Source of the DNA: Flavobacteriales bacterium
GTDB lineage: Bacteria; Bacteroidota; Bacteroidia; Flavobacteriales_D; Crocinitomicaceae
Assembly (NCBI GenBank): GCA_947474675.1
Contig: CANJKA010000011.1
Location: 1 to 60,553, forward strand
DNA length: 60,553 nucleotides
Direction of reading: 5' to 3'
Shown here one piece after another: positions 9,148 through 16,742 of the stretch. The notes under the pieces were generated by a model that worked only from the letters and a program-made list of their open reading frames with translations, was not told the DNA's origin and searched no databases. How positions within the stretch are numbered: position 1 is the stretch's first letter; each line of letters starts with the position of its first letter. The position numbers and the translations under genes were made by a program.

Positions 9148-9906
9148 ATGCTAGTAAAGGAATTAAAAGATATCATTAGTAAATTTACTCCAATCACTTT
9201 AGGTGAAATGGATGAAGTAAAACTGATGAATCGGGTGGACACTAAGTTTGCCTTTAGTTTTACTGCATTTAAGCTTATTTTAGAAAATTTAAAAGATGAT
9301 TACAAGACTTTAGAAATAGAAGGAACAAGAACTCCTTTTTATAGAAGTCTTTATTTTGATCACAAAAATTTTAAATTTTATAGAGATCATCACAATGGAA
9401 GAACAGATCGACACAAAGTCCGTTTTAGAAATTATGTTGAATCCAACTTGAATTTTCTTGAAATAAAGCATAAAGTTAAAGGTAGAACCAAAAAGAAAAG
9501 AATATTGGTTGATTCAATTCCTGATGTATTGGAAGAAAATCATTTGGCATTCCTTCGAAAAAACATAAGTCCAGACATTGATTTAGAACCAAAAATGTGG
9601 AATTCTTTTCACAGAATAACTTTGGTAAACAATGAATTAAAAGAAAGACTTACACTTGACTTTCAATTAACTTTCCAATGGAAAGAAACAAAAATTGAGT
9701 TCAATAATTTGGTGATAGCTGAGTTAAAACAAGAAGTTGTCAATCCCAACTCACCTTTTTATAAATTAATGAAAAAGAACATTATTCGTCCTTATCGTTT
9801 AAGTAAATACTGTGTCGGAGCCATTGAATTATATGGTGTTGGCGTAATCAAATACAATCGTTTCAAAGAAAAATTATTAAAACTAAAATCTATAAATAAA
9901 CTATGA
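9148..9906 (+). CDS. VTC-domain (polyphosphate polymerase-like) protein
   Basis: A single VTC domain (PF09359, CYTH-like triphosphate tunnel fold) fills the 252 residues. Conserved positively charged and acidic tunnel motifs are visible: RVDTKF near 28, YFD near 69, HKVRFRNY near 88, FLEIKHKVKGRTKKKR near 100-118, AELKQE near 190 and RLSKYC near 216. In yeast Vtc4 this fold makes polyphosphate from ATP. Bacterial single-domain homologues are usually called polyphosphate polymerase domain proteins, and their product is not established. There is no signal peptide, so it is cytosolic. The stop overlaps the next start by 4 bp (ATGA), so it is translationally coupled to the DUF4956 membrane protein. 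Confidence 0.87.
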   Translation: MLVKELKDIISKFTPITLGEMDEVKLMNRVDTKFAFSFTAFKLILENLKDDYKTLEIEGTRTPFYRSLYFDHKNFKFYRDHHNGRTDRHKVRFRNYVESNLNFLEIKHKVKGRTKKKRILVDSIPDVLEENHLAFLRKNISPDIDLEPKMWNSFHRITLVNNELKERLTLDFQLTFQWKETKIEFNNLVIAELKQEVVNPNSPFYKLMKKNIIRPYRLSKYCVGAIELYGVGVIKYNRFKEKLLKLKSINKL

Positions 9907-10598
9907 CAAATTTATTCATCTCACTAAAAGCAATAATTGAACATCCAACAATAGAAACCTTTTTAGGTATAACTTGGTTTGATAAAGATTTCTATAAATT
10001 AATTACTTTGCTTACAATTAATTTAATCTTTTTGACCATCATTATACGTGTTTTATATTATCCTAAAACCAAAAGAAAAGATTACCTGTTTACCTATTAT
10101 TTAATTGGAATCATCACATTTTTTCTCTGTTTCGCTTTAAAGAAATTAGAAATTGATACAGGAATGGGACTTGGTCTTTTTGCAATCTTTGGAATCATCA
10201 GATATAGAACTGATGCAATTGAAATCAAGGAAATGACCTACTTATTTTTGATCATTGGAATTAGTGTCGTGAACGCATTAGCTAATACTAAATTAAGTAT
10301 TGCTGAAATGGCTTTAATCAATACTGTTGTTATTGTATTAACTTATACGATTGAAAACATTTTCTTAATGAAGCATGAAACAAGAAAAACAGTAACATAT
10401 GATAGAATTGATTTAATCAAACCAGTTCATTATGAAGAAATGAAAAAAGATATTGAAGAAAGAACTGGTTTAAAAATTAGTCGTTTTGAAATTGGAAAAA
10501 TTGATTTTTTAAGAGATGTTTGTCAAATCTTTATCTTCTATTATGCAGGTGATCAATCAGTTTCTGATTACAGTTCTAATTCTGAAATAGCTGAATAA
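9903..10598 (+). CDS. DUF4956 integral membrane protein
   Basis: Four hydrophobic segments lie at about 35-55, 65-85, 92-110 and 115-155, followed by a soluble C-terminal domain of ~75 residues. The signature GMGLGLFAIFGIIRYRTDAI near 90-110 and EMTYLFLIIGI after it identify the DUF4956 family. These are inner-membrane proteins of unknown function that occur beside VTC and CotH genes. The four-base overlap with the VTC gene suggests the two work as one unit, for example a membrane partner for the VTC tunnel enzyme; this is inference. A strong terminator follows. Confidence 0.85.
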   Translation: MTNLFISLKAIIEHPTIETFLGITWFDKDFYKLITLLTINLIFLTIIIRVLYYPKTKRKDYLFTYYLIGIITFFLCFALKKLEIDTGMGLGLFAIFGIIRYRTDAIEIKEMTYLFLIIGISVVNALANTKLSIAEMALINTVVIVLTYTIENIFLMKHETRKTVTYDRIDLIKPVHYEEMKKDIEERTGLKISRFEIGKIDFLRDVCQIFIFYYAGDQSVSDYSSNSEIAE

Positions 10599-10623
10599 GC
10601 AAAGTATCAAAACTTAAATATTT

Positions 10624-10663
10624 AAAGCCTTATGACATGTTATTTTGTCAGAAGGCTTTTTTT
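10624..10663 (+). terminator. Rho-independent terminator after the VTC-DUF4956 pair
   Basis: AAAGCCTTATGACA (10624-10637) pairs with TGTCAGAAGGCTTT (with one mismatch, to about 10659) and runs into a T-tract ending at 10663. It closes the surface cluster. Confidence 0.87.
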
Positions 10664-10774
10664 ATTCAAAAGAATGAGGTTTATAGAATTAAAATATTTA
10701 TAATTGACATTGTTTAAGTATAGAATACTTTCAATGATTAAATCAAAAAGATAAATTTAAAGGAGACCTATTTA

Positions 10775-10978
10775 TTGAAAGCTATTTTAATCTTTTCGCT
10801 ATTATTTTCATGTAATTCTAATTTAAATTTAGCAAAAGATGAATACACCATTTTTAATGCTTCAGATCCAGAAAACACAACAGTTGATAATAATTACACT
10901 GAAAAAGATTTTGGGAAAATTAAACTTTCTAACTTTGATATAAATATTGAAAATAAATCATTAATTTTAAAAAAATGA
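10775..10978 (+). CDS. Small lipoprotein of unknown function
   Basis: A 67-residue frame starts at TTG 10775. The start is supported by an unusual clear Shine-Dalgarno-like AAAGGAG at 10759-10765 and by the lipoprotein signal sequence that begins at once (KAILIFSLLFSC, lipobox cysteine at residue 13). There is no methionine codon further in. The mature part is short, polar and Asn/Asp-rich. Its last four bases overlap the start of the next gene (ATGA), so the two are probably co-translated. No family recognised. Confidence 0.6.
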   Translation: MKAILIFSLLFSCNSNLNLAKDEYTIFNASDPENTTVDNNYTEKDFGKIKLSNFDINIENKSLILKK

Positions 10979-11256
10979 GTGAATTTAATAAATATAGAAA
11001 AGAAATAACAGTATCTCTTTTCACCATTTTTCCTTTTATATTGATAGCGAATTTAGCTGAGTTTATCGTAGAAGAAGGAATAATCCGATCTTTAATTAAA
11101 ATTGCGTTAGGTTGTTTAGGAGGTTTAATTGGCTTTGTAATTTATAGAATAGTAAAATCTAAAACTCAAAAAATTATCATTATTACATTTAGTGCATTGT
11201 TAATTTTCCTTATTCTATTTGTTCGCTTAGTTTATGAACTTAATAAATTGAAATAA
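10975..11256 (+). CDS. Small membrane protein, three predicted TM segments
   Basis: The 93-residue protein has hydrophobic stretches at about 12-32, 38-56 and 68-88, separated by short charged loops, with lysines after the second and third segments. There is no recognisable domain. It is coupled by a 4-bp overlap to the small lipoprotein gene before it, and a CPBP protease gene follows after 47 bp. The trio may be one transcript. Confidence 0.65.
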   Translation: MSEFNKYRKEITVSLFTIFPFILIANLAEFIVEEGIIRSLIKIALGCLGGLIGFVIYRIVKSKTQKIIIITFSALLIFLILFVRLVYELNKLK

Positions 11257-11303
11257 AGTCAAATTTAATCGATATTAATTTTTAACAAAGACGAAGAATC
11301 AAA

Positions 11304-11993
11304 ATGGACACATCAAATACTTCAAAAAAATCAACGATTATTCTTGGAATTATTCTTACTCTTCTTCTGCTTTTTATAGGACCATTTTTTAGTTTTCCTG
11401 TTTTAAAATCGATAACAACAAATTTTGAAGGATTATTTATTGTTTCTAGATTTTATTATTGGATTTGCTTAGGTTTAATTTATCTCTATGTCTCTAAAAT
11501 TGAAAAACAAAAATTCCTATTATGGCCTGAAACCAATTATTCAGTTCTAGAATATATTCAACAGATTTTCATCACTTTTATGTCTGTCTTAGGAGTTGTA
11601 TTCGTTGTTTCTCTATTATTAATGATATTTAAACTTAATAATGAAAGTGTTAAACTCGAACAGCTGAATCAAATTATGAAAAACAACATACCTCTAATTG
11701 TTTTCACATCTATAACTGCCGGAGTAACAGAAGAATTGATTTTTAGAGGATATTTAATACCTCGATTTGAATTATTTATGAAACATAAAATTCTACCATC
11801 ATTACTATCATCGCTTATATTTGGATTAATTCATTTTGGATATGGTACTTTACCACAAATAATCGGTCCTTTTTTTATAGGTTTAACATTCGCACTCTTT
11901 TATAAAAAATATAAAAGTATTCATGTCGTTATTATGTGTCATTTTCTTTGGGATGTAATGGCGATAATGATCCAAACAAATGCACCTAAATAA
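11304..11993 (+). CDS. CPBP-family intramembrane glutamic endopeptidase (CAAX/Abi type)
   Basis: Seven or so membrane segments fill the 229 residues. The family motifs (PF02517) are complete: EELIFRGYL near 146-154 (the EExxxR pair), FGLIHFGYG near 176 (FxxxH) and CHFLWD near 215 (HxxxD/N). Members are eukaryotic Rce1-like prenyl-protein proteases or bacterial homologues involved in bacteriocin immunity or envelope processing. No bacteriocin-like gene is seen, so the substrate is unknown. No clear terminator separates it from the convergent ctaA gene 39 bp downstream. Confidence 0.85.
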   Translation: MDTSNTSKKSTIILGIILTLLLLFIGPFFSFPVLKSITTNFEGLFIVSRFYYWICLGLIYLYVSKIEKQKFLLWPETNYSVLEYIQQIFITFMSVLGVVFVVSLLLMIFKLNNESVKLEQLNQIMKNNIPLIVFTSITAGVTEELIFRGYLIPRFELFMKHKILPSLLSSLIFGLIHFGYGTLPQIIGPFFIGLTFALFYKKYKSIHVVIMCHFLWDVMAIMIQTNAPK

Positions 11994-12032
11994 TTCAAAA
12001 AAGATGAATTGAAAAATAAAACCTGTAAAAAA

Positions 12033-13076
12033 CTAAATTTTAGAAGTAGAAACACGTGTCAAAGATAACCAAAACCACCAAATTGAAAGAAAGAAAGTTA
12101 CTCCAACGACCTGATGAGCTGTCCCCCAGAAAACTGAAATTTGACCTTCATCCAATAAAACTGTTTTAATTCCTAGAATAATTTGTAAAACAATTAAACT
12201 AGCAATTAAAATATAATTACTTTTTAAACGAGAAAAATCGAAGGGAAGTTTTTTCAATTTAATAAATAAACGAATAATTAATCCAGTAATGATCCAAGGC
12301 AGTAAACGGTGAATAAAATGAATAATAGCTACATTCTCTGTGAAGTTACTCAAACCACCAGTTGACCACATATTGTCTGGAATTATTTTACCTCCCATAT
12401 CTGGATATGTTGGATACGCGTAAGCTGCTTTTTTCCCCGACATAAAACCACCATATACCAATTGCAACAACACAATTCCCAATGTGTTTTTTAATAAAAA
12501 ATTTAATGGATGATTCTTTTTCTTTTCAACTTCGCTTGCAACAATTTTCACTTCGTAAATTAACCAAAGTAAATAAGTAATTAATAACAAAGCCGTTAAT
12601 AAATGAGCTGTTAAACGAAAATGACTAACATGAGGTTCATCCACTAATCCACTGGCTACCATAAACCAACCTAAAGCACCTTGTAATCCACCTAAAATCA
12701 AAACAATAAACATTTTAACTGCTAGTCCATTCTCTTTGAAATAACCTTTAATTAAAAAATATAAATAAGGGATGAAAAACACGAATCCCATAATTCTACC
12801 CCATAATCTATGTAGATATTCCCAAAAGAAAATTGATTTAAATCCTTCAAGCTGCATATCAGAATTCTTCAATATGAATTCAGGAGTTTGTTGATATTTT
12901 TTAAATGCAATCTGCCATTCCTCGTCACCAATTGGAGGTATAGTTCCCCCAACAACTCTCCATTCAGTAATCGACAAACCTGAACCTGTTAAACGTGTAA
13001 TTCCTCCAATCATAATCATAATCATGATCATAACAATTCCTGATTTTAACCAAAAAATAACGGGTTTCTGTTTCAT
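12033..13076 (-). CDS. ctaA: COX15/CtaA family heme A synthase
   Basis: The 347-residue membrane protein has about eight TM segments. Family signatures are GGITRLTGSGLSITEW near 24-40, FFWEYLHRLWGR near 83 with a heme-ligand histidine, HFRLTAHLL near 150 and HFIHRLLPW near 252, plus the C-terminal GTAHQVVG. These supply the four conserved heme histidines. The enzyme oxidises heme O to heme A for cytochrome aa3-type oxidases. A curious MIMIMIMI run early in TM1 comes from a short ATAATC-type DNA repeat (about 13011-13030). It lies downstream of the ric-to-DUF59 operon but has an 83-bp gap and a promoter-like box of its own. Confidence 0.93.
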   Translation of the reverse strand: MKQKPVIFWLKSGIVMIMIMIMIGGITRLTGSGLSITEWRVVGGTIPPIGDEEWQIAFKKYQQTPEFILKNSDMQLEGFKSIFFWEYLHRLWGRIMGFVFFIPYLYFLIKGYFKENGLAVKMFIVLILGGLQGALGWFMVASGLVDEPHVSHFRLTAHLLTALLLITYLLWLIYEVKIVASEVEKKKNHPLNFLLKNTLGIVLLQLVYGGFMSGKKAAYAYPTYPDMGGKIIPDNMWSTGGLSNFTENVAIIHFIHRLLPWIITGLIIRLFIKLKKLPFDFSRLKSNYILIASLIVLQIILGIKTVLLDEGQISVFWGTAHQVVGVTFFLSIWWFWLSLTRVSTSKI

Positions 13077-13093
13077 AATTTAAAAATCTTTCA

Positions 13094-13101
13094 CAAAAAT
13101 A
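13094..13101 (-). promoter_or_regulatory. TAnnTTTG-type -7 box for ctaA
   Basis: On the minus strand TATTTTTG ends 17 bases before the ctaA ATG and matches the Bacteroidota -7 consensus TAnnTTTG. No matching -33 TTTG is seen at the usual distance, so this is weak support. Confidence 0.33.
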
Positions 13102-13159
13102 CTCATTTTGCTGAAAATTCTATTTATTAAAAGATGAAAGAATTTAAGCAATTTTTAAA

Positions 13160-13477
13160 TTATCCCTGACCTAAAGCAGTTTTTCCATTTTCAGTTAAAC
13201 AGGCCAACGTCCAAACTGGTGACCATACCAAATTTACATTCACCTCAAAAGAAGGATAATTTGATTCTACTAATTGCTTAACATCTTCAATAATCATCTC
13301 ACCCATTGGACATCCAGCAGAAGTTAATGTTAAATCAATATCAATTTTTGATTTGATAATTTTAACATCATAAATTAAACCTAAATCAATAATATTCACC
13401 ATTAATTCAGGATCAATTACCCCTTTTAATAATTCAAAAACTGTAGCCTCTTCTGAATTCATTTTTCTATTTTCCAT
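13160..13477 (-). CDS. DUF59/MIP18-family metal-sulfur cluster assembly protein
   Basis: The 105 residues form one DUF59 domain (PF01883): VIDPELMVNIIDLGLIYDV near 17-35, the TLTSAGCPMG motif with its reactive cysteine near 56, and WSPVWT near 85. Relatives (SufT, PaaD, MIP18) help load or mature Fe-S clusters. The gene overlaps the membrane-protein gene before it by 11 bp. An internal ATG at 13463 is a possible alternative start. Its place in an operon headed by the Fe-S repair protein Ric fits a role in restoring clusters after nitrosative damage (inference). Confidence 0.85.
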   Translation of the reverse strand: MENRKMNSEEATVFELLKGVIDPELMVNIIDLGLIYDVKIIKSKIDIDLTLTSAGCPMGEMIIEDVKQLVESNYPSFEVNVNLVWSPVWTLACLTENGKTALGQG

Positions 13478-14750
13478 AAATTGTAGATTTGTGCAAAATG
13501 ATTTTATAAATATTGTAATTGTATAATAAAATTGATAAAAGCAGAAAACTGGCCCCTAATCGAATACAACCATTTTCAGTGATGACTATACCAATCATTA
13601 AAATAAAAAAACCAAGAATAAACATCAGCAATTGAGCAGTAGCAATATTCCTAGAGTATAATTCTATCGGTAGAGGAATTTTCCCTTTCCCTAATTTATT
13701 CCGATAAACTTTTAGCCAAATGATGAAGGGCAATGTTTTATAGGTTTGTCCCATTATCAAAGAAGATATAAATCCAACCAACAAAAAAACGATGTATGAA
13801 ATATTTAATTGAATTGAAATAGATTCAAAAATACTGATCTTTGAAATTATTAATAACACTAAAAACAAAGAAATAACGAAGGTTAAGAAAGCTATTAAAG
13901 TTTGCTTCATGCCGATATCCAATTTTTTTTTAATTCTTTTAGAAAATGCTTCGTAAATAAAAGATAGAAAAGAAAGGACGCCTATTATAACAACAATAAC
14001 AGATAAATTGACAAAAAAGCCAATTTCTAAAAAAACTGAAATTGTCCCCACGATTAAACCAATATTGATCAAATAATAAGCTATTTTCAACTTCTTTTCA
14101 TTCAAGTTATGAGACACCATAAACATGGGTAGAAGCTTACTCCCTACACCTATTATCAATTGAAGAATCCAACCAATTATACCTACATGAGCGTGAAGTT
14201 TTAAAACTTCTAAATGAGATATTTTTAAAAAAGGGAATACTAAATTTAATGTCATTAACACCCCAATAAGAACAGTGAACAATAACCAAAGTAAAGAAGT
14301 TACTATAAATTTCTTTTCCGTGTTTTTTTTAACTGATTTTAGTCCTGTCTTAAAAACGTTAACAGCAAATAAAATCACAGATAGCAAAAGTAAAAATGCT
14401 GAAAAAAACAGTAGATTATTAAATGAGGAATTCCAAAAAGAATACGCTAAAAAGATCGTTCCAGAAGTTAAAGTAAACAGAGATGAAATAGCTAGTTTTT
14501 CACTGTGTAATTTTTCTTCCATGATCACAGGAATCAATTGATAAAGTGCTCCAAAAATGACCATCGTGATAAATCCTAATACCAAAAGATGTGTCATCGC
14601 TAGTAATTTAGGATTGAAAAAATGTTGAGAAAGGGAGTCAGGGAATAGTACAATTAATAGTGAAACAACTAACCAAAACGCTGCACCAATAGCAAAATGT
14701 GGTACAACCACAAAAGGAGATGGAGCGTTTTGACCAGCTAAATGTTGCAT
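13467..14750 (-). CDS. Twelve-TM NnrS / heme-copper-oxidase-like membrane protein
   Basis: The 427 residues contain about twelve hydrophobic segments. Histidines sit in positions like those of NnrS and heme-copper oxidase subunit I homologues: MTHLLVLGFITMVIFGAL near 52-70 and KLHAHVGIIGWILQLIIGVG near 183-203, followed by LLPMFMVSH. The CuB-site set of a true terminal oxidase is not evident. NnrS-type proteins protect against NO-derived damage. The gene starts with a TAATG overlap on the stop of the DUF1858/DUF2249 gene, so it is coupled to it. The exact family is uncertain; it could be a diverged cytochrome-oxidase-like subunit. Confidence 0.65.
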   Translation of the reverse strand: MQHLAGQNAPSPFVVVPHFAIGAAFWLVVSLLIVLFPDSLSQHFFNPKLLAMTHLLVLGFITMVIFGALYQLIPVIMEEKLHSEKLAISSLFTLTSGTIFLAYSFWNSSFNNLLFFSAFLLLLSVILFAVNVFKTGLKSVKKNTEKKFIVTSLLWLLFTVLIGVLMTLNLVFPFLKISHLEVLKLHAHVGIIGWILQLIIGVGSKLLPMFMVSHNLNEKKLKIAYYLINIGLIVGTISVFLEIGFFVNLSVIVVIIGVLSFLSFIYEAFSKRIKKKLDIGMKQTLIAFLTFVISLFLVLLIISKISIFESISIQLNISYIVFLLVGFISSLIMGQTYKTLPFIIWLKVYRNKLGKGKIPLPIELYSRNIATAQLLMFILGFFILMIGIVITENGCIRLGASFLLLSILLYNYNIYKIILHKSTIYGK

Positions 14751-15559
14751 TATTTATGAATTAACAATTTTACATACCCTTCTTCAATTTCAGTAATCCA
14801 AACTTGAAATTGACGTTCTACCAATTCAGGTATTAAATATTGAGGAACCTTTTTATGGTGAACTAATAACGATTGCCCCTCCACTAATTCTTCCATTTCA
14901 TTTAGAATCGTAATCATTGGTAATGGCATTTCAAGATCTCTCACATCTATTTCACTGCAATGACCTTTAATTTTTTCTCTTTCATTTTCAAATTCAGCAT
15001 TGCTACAAATAAAATCTGTATTGCACTCTTCAATCATTTCTAATGTTTCCATAATTTTTGTGAAATATGTTTTTACTTTTTCGCCTTTGCTTTCAATATG
15101 ACTTATATACCCTTTTTTCTCAATAATTTTAATTAATGGAGTTGGTTCAAACGTATTAATAACTTCTAGAACAAATCCATCTGGCACTTGTTTCAAGACT
15201 TCCATTATTTTCAAAAATGGATCTTCTCCTCCAGAAAGTATAGGTCTAACATCTAATGAGATTATTTTTCCAGATTGAATAATTTTCAATACATCCCTGT
15301 TGTCTTCCTTTCCAATTTCTACTTTTGAAACTTCAACATCTAATTCAAAACCAATTTCATAAAGCTTTTTAAGCATTAAATCAACTTCACATTTCCCAAT
15401 CCTTGAAGCATCTTCCACAGAAACTCTAGGAGCCAGAACAGCTCTTAAAATAGGATTTCTTAGTTTATTAAAATGTGAATTAATAGCAGCTATCACTTCG
15501 ATAGCTGCTACATTATGCTTTATTAATGTCGAAATTTTCGTTTTTCCATTGATCTTCAT
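14750..15559 (-). CDS. DUF1858 and tandem DUF2249 domain protein
   Basis: Three small domains are visible in 269 residues. About 8-75 is DUF1858 (ISTLIKHNVAAIEVI, then RVSVEDASRIGKC). About 95-160 is DUF2249 (SLDVRPILSGGEDPF, VLEVINTFEPTPLIKII). About 200-269 is a second DUF2249-like unit (LEMPLPMITILNEME, LLVHHKKVPQYLIPEL, then VKLLIHK). DUF2249 is a TusA/SirA-like fold often found with hemerythrin and NO-related genes. There is no signal peptide or membrane segment. It lies 18 bp after ric and overlaps the next gene by one base. Confidence 0.82.
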   Translation of the reverse strand: MKINGKTKISTLIKHNVAAIEVIAAINSHFNKLRNPILRAVLAPRVSVEDASRIGKCEVDLMLKKLYEIGFELDVEVSKVEIGKEDNRDVLKIIQSGKIISLDVRPILSGGEDPFLKIMEVLKQVPDGFVLEVINTFEPTPLIKIIEKKGYISHIESKGEKVKTYFTKIMETLEMIEECNTDFICSNAEFENEREKIKGHCSEIDVRDLEMPLPMITILNEMEELVEGQSLLVHHKKVPQYLIPELVERQFQVWITEIEEGYVKLLIHK

Positions 15560-15577
15560 AAGGTATTTTTTAAATTA

Positions 15578-16522
15578 TTAATTTAAAAGCTCTTTTTCTA
15601 ATTCAATTGCACCTGGAAAAAGAATATTATTTTCCAAATGAATGTGTTGATGTAAATCTTTTTCGAATTCATTTAATTTGTGAAACAATACACTATAAGA
15701 CGCACATGCATTCGACGGTGGAGTGTAACCATTACTTAATTCATTCATTCTTTCTGAAACTCCTCCAACCAATGTATGTTCGCTTTCCATCATTCTAATC
15801 GGATTTTCAATTGAACCAAAAGGTGAAGATTCCATTTTCGTATTGTTCTTTTTAGCCAATGCTAATTCTTTGATGTATGGAAAAAGAATGTTTTCTTCTT
15901 TAACCATGTGATCCGTTAATTCATCTGCAACAATATTGAATAATCGTTCAATTTCAATCAATTCAGGATGAGCTTCGCCGTGACGTCTCGCCACTTTTTC
16001 CGTTAATTGATACAAAATCGGCAATGAATCTACAACATATTTATGATGTGTATTTAAAACATAATCCGCTAGAAAACCAAGATCCCAACTTTTATAATCT
16101 TGGTTATGATCAGCAACTTGTGCATCAATTTCATCCAAAGATTTTTGAACTAATTCTGCATCAATTCCTTTTGCATTACAAGCGTCTTTCACTGATTTTT
16201 TTCCAGCACAACAAAAGTCAAGTCCAAATTTTCTGAAAATTTCTGCTTTTCTGAAATCGTTTGCAACTAACTCTCCAATCGTTTTAGGTTTTTCTCCAAT
16301 ATTTAACTTTGTGATTTTAACCTCCCATGTTTCAGGACCTTCCTCTAAATATTCCCATTCAAAAACTTGTCCTCTTTCTGCAATCATTTGATAATAAAGT
16401 GGTTTTGGATCATGGTCATTATGGATAATAAATGCATCACCTCCAACTAAGGCATCAAATTTTTCAAATATAGTTGGGTGTTTTAATCTTGGTTCTATTA
16501 CTGTTACATCTAAAGTTTCCAT
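15578..16522 (-). CDS. ric: Di-iron iron-sulfur cluster repair protein Ric/ScdA/YtfE with N-terminal DUF2249
   Basis: Residues about 1-75 are a DUF2249 domain (HPTIFEKFDAL, FIIHNDHDPKPLYYQM). About 80-135 is the ScdA N-terminal domain (IGELVANDFRKAEIFRKFG, then LDFCCAGKKS with the paired cysteines). About 150-310 is a hemerythrin-like di-iron domain with HH, H and E ligands: HHKYVVDSLP, RRHGEAHPEL, DHMVKEENILFPYI, MESEHTLVGG, HIHLENNILFPGA. Ric proteins repair Fe-S centres after NO or oxidative damage. The fused DUF2249 makes it longer than typical Ric (~220 aa). It heads a tightly packed operon and has an FNR-like palindrome upstream. Confidence 0.92.
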   Translation of the reverse strand: METLDVTVIEPRLKHPTIFEKFDALVGGDAFIIHNDHDPKPLYYQMIAERGQVFEWEYLEEGPETWEVKITKLNIGEKPKTIGELVANDFRKAEIFRKFGLDFCCAGKKSVKDACNAKGIDAELVQKSLDEIDAQVADHNQDYKSWDLGFLADYVLNTHHKYVVDSLPILYQLTEKVARRHGEAHPELIEIERLFNIVADELTDHMVKEENILFPYIKELALAKKNNTKMESSPFGSIENPIRMMESEHTLVGGVSERMNELSNGYTPPSNACASYSVLFHKLNEFEKDLHQHIHLENNILFPGAIELEKELLN

Positions 16523-16616
16523 TTGCTATGTATTTAATTATAATTAATTTTCCTTTAACAAATATATAACAGATCTTTTTATTAAAGGATAAAAAAGTCT
16601 TTTAACGAGTAAAAAC

Positions 16617-16630
16617 ATGATAACAATCAT
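16617..16630. promoter_or_regulatory. FNR/CRP-family-like site upstream of ric
   Basis: ATGAT-AACA-ATCAT is a perfect 5-bp inverted repeat with a 4-base spacer. It has the layout of the FNR half-site pair TTGAT-N4-ATCAA with only the outer base of each half changed. It lies 95 bp upstream of the ric start and 113 bp upstream of the divergent hydrolase gene. A redox or NO-sensing Crp/Fnr regulator acting here is inference. Confidence 0.45.
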
Positions 16631-16742
16631 TAAAAATGGCGACAAAACTGAAATAATTGAGATGAACAGTTAAAAAATATGACCAGAGATTTACTAATTA
16701 AAATATTAGTAACTTTATAAATTAATATAATTTAAAAGAAAA

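Noticed and set aside
13011..13030. ATAATC repeat as a phase-variable tract in ctaA
   Set aside because: The units are imperfect and 6 bp long, so changes would stay in frame (MI dipeptides).
14275..14541. 88-codon plus-strand frame within the NnrS-like gene
   Set aside because: Antisense to a membrane protein; composition is the mirror of hydrophobic codons, with no start context.
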